From the NCBI GenBank assembly GCA_022539475.1, contig VCMS01000041.1:62001-126000 (forward strand): a stretch of 64,000 nt of DNA, in the 5' to 3' direction. Under the pieces are notes generated by a model. That model was not told the origin of the DNA. It saw only the letters and a list, made by a program, of their open reading frames with translations, and ran no database searches. The position numbers were made by a program, and so were the translations under genes. Below, piece by piece: positions 33,541 through 44,237 of the stretch. Origin of the DNA: Gracilaria domingensis (lineage: Eukaryota; Rhodophyta; Florideophyceae; Gracilariales; Gracilariaceae). How positions within the stretch are numbered: position 1 is the first letter of the stretch; every line of letters begins with the position of its first letter.

Positions 33541-35700
33541 AATCTCACTTTTAGACAGATCAGATCACTTACCCCTAAACAACCTTCCCGCAACAAACGC
33601 AACACAATAAACAACCCTGCTTTGTTGCCCCTAACACTCGTTTCTCTCTACTGCCCTCACAATGAGGCAGCTTATTAGCAGCCCAGCAGCATCTTACTCA
33701 TTGCTTCACCAAGACAAAGGGCAATGTTGAGGTGGAGAACATATCGGAAGCGTGGTGTTTAGATGACGCTTGCGCATTCTTGTTTGATATGCAAGTGCTT
33801 TTCAGGTTCGGGAAACCACGCTCATTGTTCTTCCATCTCACCGCAACGCTATGACTTCCATCTATCACCCTGCTTTCGAAGATGAAACTCCCTGCCATGC
33901 GTATCCCATAAAGTTGGGGCCAGTAGGTCCAAGGAATATAACGTTCACTGCAATACTGAAGCTGTCGTCATGACCGCGATTCCGGATTATTGATACTCCT
34001 GGGGTGCAAGCTAGAATCAGGTTAATCGCGTATCCGCTCGCGTGCAGGTTCTAGAGCATTTTGCACACCGAGAAGAACTTGACAGATCGGGCGCAAGTAA
34101 GCCGGATTTGTCAGGGTTCTAAAGTTCAGAGCGGCGGCAACGTCGAGCAAGCGGTGTTGGTTGTTTCCATCGTATAGCATGCGCGGGATTTCGAGCATAA
34201 GCTCTTCAAAGAAGAGGATCTGCTGGCATTGTTCGCAGAGTCAGCGTGAAGCGCATGAACGCAAATCTGCATAGGAAGGATCTGCCTGGCACGGGCGGCT
34301 TGAGGCCTGTGCGCCCAAAGAACGATTCTCAAGTCCGGTATCTACAGTCGGGGATCTCGATTGTAGATACCGGGACACAGCAAGCAGAACACTGTTCGAA
34401 GCCAATTAAGCCGAAAATCTATGAAACGAAGCTCTTTTGATCGTAATAGATACAGGGGTATAACAGTGCGTGGAAATCGATGGGGAAGCGGGGAACTTGA
34501 ATCTGGAGATGTTCGAGAGCTCTGGCTAGAGGTTGCTACAACAGGGCCTTTAGAACAAACCGAAGCTAAACGTCATCATGACGCAGAATGTGGGAAAAGT
34601 GAAAAAAGTGCTGGCCATTCAAAACAACAGTCTGTCTCTCAGCTTTCAGTGGATTCTACGAAGGTAGACACCAATGAGATGTTCTCAAGGCGATGGCTGT
34701 TGCGAAAGCAGTTTGGACTGCACCGGAGATGAAGTTTCGATCGTTCTCGTTTCCACATGCAAGCGTTCACAAGGAAGGTAGCCACTTGGTGTCGCTGCCT
34801 TTTCGGCTTGCTGCGGTCAAAGTTCGAACTTCACCGCTGGTGTGCGTTTCTTTGACGGGCACTCGGCCATGGAAGCTTGGGAATGTCGCTGCTGGTTACG
34901 AATCACGGAGGAACTAGAAATGATGGATCAAACGAGGAGGTGGCTCGCCTCGTAAATGAAGAACGCGTTAGCGAAGAGACCGAAGAAGGTTTCAGGTGCG
35001 CCTCATAGACAGGGTTGAATGCTCTGCGAACAGCTCTGTTGTTAAGGGGTAGGACGCGTTGTGCACGGTCCCACGATGAAGATGTTGATGGCTGATGTGT
35101 TGCCGGTGCGTACTGGGGTTTGGCAGTGATGTCTGCCACAAGGAATTTCCACGCCAGCTGTTCGTTGAGAGTCGCTTCGTGCACAGGGTCAGAATGCATT
35201 CAGAATGGTCACATGGCGCAGAATGGGGAAATGATGGAATGAAGTTGATTAGAACAGTATCTCTACTGAGATTGACAGGTATCATTTCGTTTAATGTTTC
35301 TCTATCTGGGATGAAAGCGTTTGATGATACTATTGGAATGATAGGCTTGAGCCTTTGAGATGAGTCTTCTACTGTACGAAACTTACTGGCCTCCGTTTGA
35401 CCGATCTCGCGCAAGACTTGACTCTTATTCAGGCCTGACACCGGACGCTGTGTTGAGATGTGGAAGAAGGAGCTGATGCTTTTGTGTTTGGCAGGAACTA
35501 CTCAACCAAACGCGTGGAAAGACGGCAGTTATTCGTGTACAACTTGTGACTACCAGGTGGCCTTGTTTTCCATATCGCGCTCAGTCAGTCTCATAACGGA
35601 AGTTGAAGTGGGCCGTTGGAGACGATCACCGCTGTGGTGCTGAGCTGCGGCTGCTACGTATACAAGTTTCTAGATACTTTTGCGAGGACAATTCAAAAGT
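33541..35700. other. no gene firmly recognised
   Basis: Open stretches at 34421-34917 (plus) and 34903-35441 (minus) have no family resemblance and shift frame often. They could be fragments of a decayed gene. No repeat structure was noticed. Confidence 0.4.
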
Positions 35701-36007
35701 ATCGGAAGTATCTGCGCAATCTATCTACAAGGGCACCAACAGGGTCGGCAACTCGCCGTGAGTGGTGGATTCGCGGCAACCAGGTCAGCCGGCAGGGCGT
35801 GGGGGGACTAAGAGGGCTAAGCCGCGCACAGCTGTGCCACGTGGTGTCACGCGCGGTTTACAACAAAAACGGGGCGCACAGCGAGTGCAGCGCGGACCGA
35901 ACTTCGGACCATCCCCCTTGTACGGCCGCGCCGCGCCCTGTCTCTCTTCGAAGCCGCCCGCCGTCGCGTGTACTGCCGGCACCTTGGCGGAGAGCGCGCA
36001 CCGCCAC

Positions 36008-36865
36008 ATGGACGACGGAGGCTGGGGCTTCGGCGGCGACGACGACTATACGCCCTGGAAGGACGACGGCGGCCGCCGCGGCGGCCACCGCCGTGCGCGT
36101 CGCGAGCGGCGCCGCGACAGGCCGCGCTCGCACTCCAGGTCCAGTTCTACAGAGTCGTTCTATTCCATGCGTGACCGCAGGAAGAAAAAGAACAAGCACG
36201 GCAAGAAGAAAAGGAGGTCGCGTGGCGACGAGCGCGAGCGCGACATGGATGCGTGGGACGCGGGCGGCTGGGGCGGCAGCGCGTGGAACGGAGGGGGGTG
36301 GGGCGGCGACGGTGCGGCCAAGAAGAAGAAGCCCAAGAAGGACAGGGACAAGGACAAGCGTGAACGAAAGCGCGCGGTCGCCTTCTCAGAGCCGTGGCAC
36401 TGGGGCAGCTCTTCTTCGTCGTCGTCGTCGCGCAACGACGACTGGCCCGCATTCGACAAAAAGAAGAAGAAAAACAAGAGGAAAGGGAAGCGCAGTCGCG
36501 ACAACGACGCGTGGGGCGCCGCCGAGACCGGAGAATGGGGCGGCAATTGGGGCGGCAGTTGGGGCGAGGCGTCGGAACGACGCAGTGGAAAACGTCGCCG
36601 CCGTGATCGCCGGCGCTCACCTCGCGGCGGCAGGTGGGACATGAGCTCGCGCCGGTCGTCGTCGTCGTCGTCCACCAGGCCAAGACGCGCGCGCCAACGG
36701 AACAAGAGCCGCACGGCGCTGGCCACGGCCGGCTCGTTCGACGCCAAGCGGGAGGCGGCGCGGCTGGAGCGATGGACGCACGACAGCGACCGGAAGCACA
36801 AGAAGAAGAGGAAGAAGAAGAAGAGCGGCGGCTTTATGTGGCTGTTCACCGCGTGCTTCAAGTGA
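36008..36865 (+). CDS. basic low-complexity protein with WG/GW repeats
   Basis: Starting at the ATG in a good context (CCGCCACATGG) gives 285 residues; the frame is open upstream to 35762 but that part looks noncoding. It alternates three kinds of tract: Lys/Arg blocks (RRKKKNKHGKKKRR, KKKKKNKRKGKR), Ser runs (HWGSSSSSSSS) and Trp-Gly clusters (GGWGFGG, GGWGGSAWNGGGWGG, EWGGNWGGSWGEA). It ends in KKKKSGGFMWLFTACFK. No globular domain. The basic tracts suggest nuclear or nucleic-acid binding, and the reiterated WG/GW dipeptides are the kind that bind Argonaute in other eukaryotes. That link is inference only. The C-terminal Cys near the end is a possible lipid or membrane contact. Confidence 0.6.
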   Translation: MDDGGWGFGGDDDYTPWKDDGGRRGGHRRARRERRRDRPRSHSRSSSTESFYSMRDRRKKKNKHGKKKRRSRGDERERDMDAWDAGGWGGSAWNGGGWGGDGAAKKKKPKKDRDKDKRERKRAVAFSEPWHWGSSSSSSSSRNDDWPAFDKKKKKNKRKGKRSRDNDAWGAAETGEWGGNWGGSWGEASERRSGKRRRRDRRRSPRGGRWDMSSRRSSSSSSTRPRRARQRNKSRTALATAGSFDAKREAARLERWTHDSDRKHKKKRKKKKSGGFMWLFTACFK

Positions 36866-36946
36866 TCGACCGAATACAGTGCTATACACAGTCACGTTCA
36901 GTACGTACGTAATGTAAAGCGATCTTCGTTATCTCCCTACACCTCA

Positions 36947-38257
36947 CTACCGCCGCGCGCCGCCCATGGGCGCGTGCGGCGCCGCGTGCGCCGCTTGCTG
37001 CTGCTGAGCCGCCGCGTGCGCCGCCGCCGCGTGCGGCGGCGGCGGCGGCGGCACGCCGAGGTACCGCGCCACATGGCCGCCCATCCCATACGCGCCATTC
37101 GCAACAGCGCCGCCGCCGCCAGCGCCGCCCATCTCGTGCACGGACGGCGCCAGCACGCCCATATTATACGCGTACGGCACCGAATGATATGCCTGCGCCG
37201 CCGCGGTGGGCGGCGCCATGTACACCAGCATCGACGGCTGCTGCTGCGTGGCGTACATGCCGTACGCGCCGTACGACGTGTGCGCGGCCGGCGCCGCCGG
37301 CGCCGCGCCGTACGGTGAGTACGGCGAGTGCGGGTGCAGCTTGTTGGCCACTTCGTACATGAGCTGCTGCGGCTGCGGCTGCTGCGCGCGCTGTGGCTGC
37401 ACCGGCTGCACCGGCTGCACCGCGTCCCGTCGTTGCGCGCCCGCTATCGTGGAAGGCAGTCTCAGTTCGCCCATGCCCACGCTCAGCGGCGTGCGCGTGG
37501 CCAACGGATCCGTAAATGCCTCTCTCTGCGACGCCACACTTCGTGCCGGGCTGCTCGGCGCAGAATTGCGTGCAGCGCCATCGGAGGCGGTTTGTCCGCG
37601 TGCCTCGCCTTTCGAGCGGCGGAAGGCGCGCATGCGACGTCGAAACGCCTCGAGCTCGTGCGCGTAGCGCTGCTCCGGATCGATGGCGCGCAATTTGTGA
37701 GACGACATGCGTAGCGAGTGCGCCACAAAGTGCTCGAGGTGGTACTCCGCTTCGCGACGTTCGCGCAGCCGGTACGCGCGCGACACGGCGCGCTGCCAGT
37801 CGGAGCGGTTGGTCTGCGGAGTCAGCGGTTCGTGCGGGTGCCGCAACGAGCCGGCCACAAGAGACTCGAACTGGCCAAATTGTCGCGTCAGCTGCGAGGG
37901 CGCGTCCACCAGCAGCGCGCGGAGACTGTTGAGGGAGAGCGGGCGCAAGATGCGGCGAACGTGTGCGGTGTTCTCCAGGTTGCACGTCTGTCGCAGGTAT
38001 GCACGCATGCTATGCAGCGTCTCCAGCGCGCGTAGCGAGTCACGCGGGCGCGAAACGGCGGCGGGAAGGGAGGAGCGTCGCCGGGGCACGTTGGGCGAGG
38101 CCGGCGCGGCGTGCTGCGCATCATGTAGCGGAGGTGGCGTGGGCGGCGGGCGCAGAATGGACGGGGGGCGCATTGGCGAGCGGGGCGGCGAGTTGGTGGG
38201 CAGGTTGAAGCGCACTTTCCTCACGGACGCGTTGAGCTGAGTGCCCGGAGACGACAT
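36947..38257 (-). CDS. Pro/Ala/Gln/Tyr-rich protein with a conserved-looking helical core, unknown
   Basis: The start at MSSPGTQLNAS gives 436 residues; the frame stays open to 38524 but the upstream part has GC-driven composition. Residues about 1-75 are Pro/Ser/Arg-rich (RPPSILRPPPTPPPLH). A helical core at about 85-215 (TLHSMRAYLRQTCNLENTAH, then HLEHFVAHSLRMSSHKLRAI) looks domain-like. The C-terminal half is a low-complexity tail (QPVQPVQPQRAQQPQPQQ, PYSPYGAAPAAPAAH, HAAAAHAAAQQQQAAHAA) of the prion-like or transactivator kind. It converges with the WG/GW gene at 36008-36865, with 81 bp between their stops. A nuclear regulatory role is plausible; no family is recognised. Confidence 0.65.
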   Translation of the reverse strand: MSSPGTQLNASVRKVRFNLPTNSPPRSPMRPPSILRPPPTPPPLHDAQHAAPASPNVPRRRSSLPAAVSRPRDSLRALETLHSMRAYLRQTCNLENTAHVRRILRPLSLNSLRALLVDAPSQLTRQFGQFESLVAGSLRHPHEPLTPQTNRSDWQRAVSRAYRLRERREAEYHLEHFVAHSLRMSSHKLRAIDPEQRYAHELEAFRRRMRAFRRSKGEARGQTASDGAARNSAPSSPARSVASQREAFTDPLATRTPLSVGMGELRLPSTIAGAQRRDAVQPVQPVQPQRAQQPQPQQLMYEVANKLHPHSPYSPYGAAPAAPAAHTSYGAYGMYATQQQPSMLVYMAPPTAAAQAYHSVPYAYNMGVLAPSVHEMGGAGGGGAVANGAYGMGGHVARYLGVPPPPPPHAAAAHAAAQQQQAAHAAPHAPMGGARR

Positions 38258-38529
38258 TTTGACGAGCGTGGCGGTGCCGTGCCGGCGCGCGGTGTCGTTG
38301 GCGACGGCGATAGGAAGGGCGGCGCAATGCTTTTGAGGGCGTGGCGCGCATGCGTGTCCGACACAGCGCTGCCAGGAAGGATATAAGGATACTCTGTACC
38401 GTCGGTACCCTACACGACGTGTACACGTACCCTTCAGATATCGCACCAAGGATAGAAGCCTTCTAGCTACACGTTCACACACTCCTTGGCGCCAATTCTG
38501 TTCCACGTCGTCGTCGCCGTTCACCAGCT

Positions 38530-40250
38530 GAGAAGCTGAGAAGAGCTGTCAATCGTAGGTGACAATCTTCGTTATGCATTGAAGTGAAAATACTGGTGAT
38601 TTTCCTTAATCCGTGTAATTTTTATTTACGCATTCTGAAAGTTCAGAGAAAATCCTTCATAAACGATTCGCCCCAAAAAACACACACTGTAGATATATTG
38701 ACCAAAACGTTCATAACCAAACCGCTCCAACGCATCCCTTGCAAAGCTCTCTAAGGTTACTAATCTACAACACTACTGCACAATTTCTCTTCCTCACATA
38801 CTCACAAAGCCCTTTTCATTATGTTAGATAATCTTTCAGTGGCAGAAAAAAATGAAAATTTCAATCTAGTTTCTGTAGCTGCACCCAACTTGTGAATGAT
38901 TTTTGTATCGCAAGTTGCAATTGCTAACTCGTTAATGTATTTATTGATTGTATTGTTATATGCGTTACGGTGGTCTACTGCTGACAATAAGCGCGGAAAA
39001 CGTAGAGTTTGCAGGTGATGTGTCCCTTCATCCGCTACATAACGCGTCTAATTGGCAGCACATCGCGTGGAACTGTCTGAGCTATCGTCGATTGTAGAAG
39101 TGTTGTTTCTCTGCAACTTGTGTCCTTGTCAACTTTGCTCTGTCCTGTGACAGATCACTTATATAAAGATGGTGGTTGTAATTGGGCTTAAATGAACTCT
39201 ATTTATAGACCAGAGCGAGTTCTATCCCTTTCATACTACTTACAAAAGGCAAAGAGGACCGCATAATAATTTGGTAGCCACGTATTTAACCATGTTATAG
39301 TCAAAGCATAATAATTAAATATATATATAAAGAGAGGTTGGTAACTAGATAGTCATAGTAATATTTCACTACTTAGCTCCGACAACGCGATCGCAATTGC
39401 CATGATCGACAAAACTGGCCATCTTCCCTGTCGTATCCGCAAACAATATGATTGGTTGATCTTATTTTAAGCGTCTCAGGCGTTTCGTAAACATCTACTA
39501 CATTGCCGGAAATAAACTCTAAGCTTCTACTGTGACATTGTCTGGTCTTAAACAAAGAAATGATCATACCACAGCTCTTATACTACTTTAAAAGATGTAA
39601 GCTGCTACATACAGATCAAATTTGCCCCTCAAAAACCTAATGAAATATATCTTTTACTTCTTGTACTAAACTGACAAAATACAAGAATTTCATTGTTCGA
39701 TCTAACCAAACAGAGCAAAAATCCGTATTACGACGTTACAACCTTCACATCATTCATTCAAAAAAGTTCTTAGTCCAGATGTGATAATGATAATAAATAT
39801 AAATATCTCTATAAAAAACTTCTTTTTGAGAAATTGCGAGAACGCCATAATCATAAGTCTAGCCATCAACGTTTTGGTGGGTCTTGTTTTCTTGTTGTAA
39901 TCAATATTGAGCTGATGAAGACAAAAACCATCTGACAAGAGAGATTTAAGCCAGTAGTCAAAAGTCCAAATAAAACACTACTGTTAAATTATAAACATAA
40001 AGGTTAAAATGAGGAGCGTTGCAAGATGCTTCTACGTCTCGAAATATTTATGTAAAAAACTCAAGCAAGATTCTAGTTTGGTTTTTCATTCATTACATAT
40101 CAGAGCGAGACACCTTGATGAGCACGTCTTTCTGTAGTTTCTTTGATAACTTTTTCTTATTTGTTTATGTCTGTTTCGCAGCATTTTGTAGTATCGCACA
40201 CCATTGCAGTGATAGCTGTATCAGGGACCAAATACTGACGTTACACATCC
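38530..40250. other. AT-rich stretch without recognisable genes
   Basis: The base composition shifts abruptly from the GC-rich gene to AT-rich DNA with runs such as ATATATATATAAAGAGAG (near 39320). No ORF is convincing on either strand. It borders the composite inverted repeat. Confidence 0.6.
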
Positions 40251-40261
40251 TTTAGCAAGGG

Positions 40262-40400
40262 GTTGAGGTGTATCACGCGTATGGTGTATGTGTCTGCCAA
40301 GCAAGGCCTAATTAGATTAATAACGGTAATTCTAGATTTAATGATTACAAAGTAGAAGTGTAAATTCGTGGGCGGCGCGGTCCACTTTGAGTGCAATTCT
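40262..40400 (+). repeat. LTR-like remnant
   Basis: The segment with GCAAGGCCTAATTAGATTAA and then AAAGTAGAAGTGTAAATTC and GCGCGGTCCAC parallels the element 2 LTR part GGCAAGGACTAATTAGTTTA ... AAGTAGTGTAGATATG ... GGTGGGCCAC. It is strongly diverged. Only the middle of the LTR is recognisable. Confidence 0.4.
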
Positions 40401-40479
40401 TAAGTGCCTACGAATCAATAAACCCATAACCGCCAAAAAAAGCTCAGCAATACAAAAAAGGCAGAACGCCATACTTCAC

Positions 40480-41237
40480 ACCAAAATGATTAAACGTGGA
40501 CGCCATGTTTTATAACAAAACAAAACGGCGACGGTAGTGAAAATTCCAAGGATAGCAACTCAATTAATGCCCGTACGTACCAGCCTAAAAGGCGAAAAAA
40601 AAATACGGTAGCTCAGCAATAAACTCAAAAACCAAACAACAAAACTAAAGCAACACGGCATGTTTCAATGTTCACGTCCAAACCAACAACTAACGACAGA
40701 GACTAAGGCCAAGTGGCCATTGAATGCACTGCACGTCTCATGTTTGTGGGTAAAACAAGAACGTCGGTACTACAAAAACCGTCGGAGTAAGCACATGAGC
40801 TCAACATAAGGCAACGCACTGCAGCTTCAGCAAAACGAGAATTAAAGACCAAACTGTCCATAGAAAAAGAGAAAAAGAGAACTAAAAAACGTTGATGGTA
40901 AAGAGTCAAAGACCGTGCTAAAGTAAAGTAGAGATGCCAAAGTAGAAGGTCGACGATAGGGACGGAAACAATACAAAGAAGGTTAGAGGTTCGTATTGGT
41001 AGAAACATTGGTCCGACCGAATTCGTTTGCTGCAAAGCGTCAAACTCAGGGGTTTATATCTCAACTTTTTGTGGTTCATATATTCTAAATTGTTATTTGC
41101 TCAACGTACAGTCTTAAAAATTCTAGTGCTGCTCACCATCCATATCATGTAGTGATGTGGACGTACGGCTCTCAGTTTTCTAGGTCGTTGGCTATATGCA
41201 GTTGATCTGGTTTGTCAATTACCCAGGGCTTCTTCGC
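40480..41237. repeat. outer part of left arm of the large inverted repeat
   Basis: This block matches the reverse complement of 60701-61905, with gaps. Landmarks are GTGGACGCCATG at 40497, CCAGCCTAAAAGGCGAAA at about 40583, ATGCCAAAGTAG at about 40933, GTGCTGCTCACCATCCAT at about 41130 and CCCAGGGCTTCTTCG at 41223. The match is only about 80-85% by eye, and the left copy is shifted towards A and T at many differing sites. It also lacks an internal duplication present on the right. Confidence 0.85.
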
Positions 41238-41268
41238 TGTGGTATAAAACCAGGCGATGGTAGCAGTG
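41238..41268 (-). repeat. 3' end of the left-arm solo LTR, cut by element 2
   Basis: TGTGGTATAAAACCAGGCG is the reverse complement of the end of the LTR at 60139-60700. The LTR resumes at 53347 after the element 2 insertion. 41264-41268 is one copy of the CAGTG target duplication. Confidence 0.85.
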
Positions 41269-41838
41269 TGTAATATAGCTCGGCCGTATCAACGGGGGCT
41301 CTCCAAGAAAAAGTGGTGATGTCACTGGCTCTCGGGTACGTGTGTCTACTGTATCACGTGGGACGATAAGCGCAGGCTTGGCAAGGACTAATTAGTTTAT
41401 TTTCATTAATTTAGAGTTAATATTTACTAAGTAGTGTAGATATGTGGCCGGGGTGGTGGGCCACAAATGCACCTCCCGGTGGCCCACGTGGCATTAGGCC
41501 TGTGAGAGCCGGAAGGGCCGCTCGGGTGTACTCAACCCCTAGACGCCAATCTACCACACCAAATGGAACATCAAGCACCAACTAGGCTGCTTCGACACCA
41601 GTTCGGTTCCACAGTCACCAATTGGTAAGTCTAGTAGTCCTCGATTACTTTTGCTGACCTCGAGGGTGATATGTGCCTGCCGCACACCAGTGTAGGCCTA
41701 TTTACCACTTGGTCACCGTGCAATATAGGCAACGGCGGGTGCTGCCGACCTACTAGGTGTCACGCGTTTCATTCCTCCGCAGGGTCGAGCCCACGCAGGG
41801 CTCCCCACTCACAGCTCGCACCGATCGGTTATACCACA
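41269..41838 (+). repeat. 5' LTR of element 2
   Basis: 570 bp, from TGTAATATAGCTCGGCCG to GATCGGTTATACCACA. It contains an AT-rich patch (ACTAATTAGTTTATTTTC) and two exact ACCANNTGGT palindromes. Confidence 0.95.
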
Positions 41839-41843
41839 TATTT

Positions 41844-41859
41844 TGGTCTCCTGACTAAG
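41844..41859 (+). promoter_or_regulatory. tRNA primer binding site of element 2
   Basis: TGGTCTCCTGACTAAG begins five bases after the LTR. It differs at a few positions from the site of element 1 (TGGTCTCCCGACCTAG), consistent with the same primer tRNA plus decay. Confidence 0.8.
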
Positions 41860-41970
41860 AATTTGTGGATTACCAAGTGGTTTTGGAAAGGGAGTATTTG
41901 GAAGTCACGAGATACCCGAGTGGTTTGATTCCCGTTTCCGAAGCTATTTATTCCGACACCAGTTACCTAA

Positions 41971-44237
41971 ATGGAGAAACGGGGCGTGCGTCACCCAAAA
42001 AGGGCGCCGAGCGCTCCACCAAGTGGCCACCCCATACGGGGTTCAGTGTCCTATCCGGTGTTGGATAACCCGGAGGATCTGATTCGGAAGGAACGCCCAC
42101 CGAGGGGGAAGAAGGTAGACCGAGAGGCTGGAGGCCCCTCGACCCTTCCCCGGGCTGACCAAGTGGACGGAGGAGCAGGCTCCGCAATGGAGGAGCCCGC
42201 TTCTGTAACAATCCCAGTGGAAGACCAAATGGAGGTGCCAGTCGGGCGGCGACTGACCCTGGACGACGTCACCCGAGTGGTAGTTGATCGAGCCTCCCAG
42301 GAGGTCCTCGACAAGGTACCCGTGGTGGTGTTACAGTACCTAGAGAACGAGGTACGAGGACACATCGACCGATTGGTTATGCTGGCTCTGCAGCAGCAGG
42401 GGGCTAAGCTTCAACCTGAGATGGTGGCCCAGGCCGCGCTCATGAAGCAAGCTCCCCTGCCGGCAGTGGAAGCCACCAAACCACTTGGTATTCTCCATCC
42501 TAACCTTCCTACACAACCGGTTTGTGAAGGATTTATCTACCGCATCGGGAAAGGGGCAGAGCCTCCTGGCATGGAGGGCCCGAGGTACGTATACCTCCCC
42601 CAACCCACTGGTGTAGCTCCGTCAGGACCAAGTGGTGGAGACCCTGATGGAGATTCGTCAAGCTCAGGAGACGAGCGTCGACGTAAACCAAATGGTAAGA
42701 AAAAGAAAACCAAAAGGGGAAAGAGAAAGAGTCGCCGGTCGAACTCGGACTGTTCGTCCTCAGGCACCGATTCGGATTCGTCAGGAGACGACAACCATAA
42801 AGGTTCACGACGCAAGAGAAAGGATTCTCACCAGAAGAAAGGAAAGAATACCCGCAAGGGTAAGACCGAAAGTTACAATGATTCGGACTCAACTGCCGAC
42901 GAAGAGACTGACCTGGAGGTGCTTACACCGCTTAACGATCTATCACAAAAGCGGTTGACTATCGTACCTATAGTTTGGAGAACACGCAGGCTAAGTATAC
43001 CAAAGAGGGAGCTCAGAAGATAACGAAGCATCACAGGAAGCTTCGTTTCCAACTGGGTGAGACTCGCTTTAGCGGGAATGACCCTATTGCGATCATTGAT
43101 TTCCTTCAAAGGTTCAAGATCGCTTGTGACCAGAATGGGTTTTCAGAGGCAGCGACCATGTGGTTGTTCCAATTCTACCTAACTGGTAAAGCTGGAGCGT
43201 TGCTCCATAGCCGCCTCCAAGGAAACACCATGGCAGTGGACGAAGACTAAACGGAAATGTTGACGACATACCCACAGGTGGTTAACTTTCTACTGGAAAC
43301 CTACGCGACCGATGAGGTAATTCAGGAGGCGTACGCAGAGGTGCTTGCGTACCGCCAGCGCGCGGGACAAACCGAATTGGAATTCGCTCGCTCCCTGTGG
43401 GCATTAGCCTCCCGCTGTGGAAGTGACTTTACTACCAAGAGGTTGAAATCGATATACGCCGACAACGTGGCGAAATCTATCCGATCACAGGTTCGTAACT
43501 ACCTAGCGACCAACCTCACGGTCGACTACAACGCACTAGCCAGACATGCACAGGGACTAGGCGACACCGTCCGGTCAGGGGCCATGAAAGACTCCGCACC
43601 ACTTGTCAAACCATCGAAGGAGAAAAGAAAAACCAGGCGGTCAGTGTTTGACGTAGAGGAAGAAGAGACCACTACGGATGAAGCATCCACACAATACGCC
43701 TCGCAGGGTCACCCAGTCCACTTGGTGCATGCAGAACCGACAACTCGATCGCACGGTAACACCCCCTGGTCCAGCTCGCTATACAGCGAGCCACCCTCGG
43801 GGCAAACCTCAGCTCCACCATCACAGGTATCCGTAGCGGTCAGTCCGGTGCTAGTGGTGCCATTCAACCAATATGGTGATAGAGAACCGCCACCGCAGCA
43901 ACGGAGTGTAGCACCGGCTGGGGGTCGCCCCCCATCACGCGCGCCGTCGCTCGCGATGAAGGACCCCACAACCGGTAATCTCCTATGTTGGTTCTGTTTA
44001 TCGCCTCACCACTTGGCAACAGCTTGCCCGAGTGTGGCTCCGCAGAACAGGAACGCTCTCCTGACTGCTCGCCAGCAGAACCATCAGGATATATTTGGAC
44101 CTACAGCGCGGAGCGCAGGCACGGGACACGCAAATGCGCGCCCCAAAGCAGCCACACCTCATCAGGTACACATCATTACGGAGCAGGACCAAACGGAGCC
44201 CGCCCCGCATGCGGAAAACGCCGAACAGTTGGGATAG
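41971..44237 (+). pseudogene. gag: gypsy gag (element 2), frameshifted and with one stop
   Basis: The N-terminal part (41971-42950) is a proline-rich leader, then a helical stretch (TLDDVTRVVVDRASQEVLDK) and a hinge of basic and Ser/Asp runs (GKKKKTKRGKRKSRR). The frame then shifts. The capsid region (about 42950-43600) has YRTYSLENTQAKYTKEGAQK, RFSGNDPIAIIDF and LLETYATDEVIQEA. A zinc knuckle, CWFCLSPHHLATAC (CX2CX4HX4C), lies at about 43986-44028. There is a TAA at about 43248, where CAA (Gln) would fit. Gag ends at 44237 and pol overlaps it in the -1 frame, the usual relation for frameshift expression of pol. The structural role is assembly of the retroelement particle. Confidence 0.85.

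Noticed and set aside
35616-36644. 342-codon plus-strand ORF in another frame
   Set aside because: Thr/Arg/Ala-rich frame-shifted reading of the same GC-rich gene.
36160-36861. Antisense ORFs overlapping the WG/GW gene
   Set aside because: GC-rich low-complexity coding DNA gives open opposite frames; their Ser/Pro/Phe runs are the mirror of Lys/Arg/Gly codons.
37164-37985. 273-codon shadow ORF inside 36947-38257
   Set aside because: Composition is Arg/Ala/Gly noise, whereas the chosen frame has patterned P/Q/Y repeats and a helical core.
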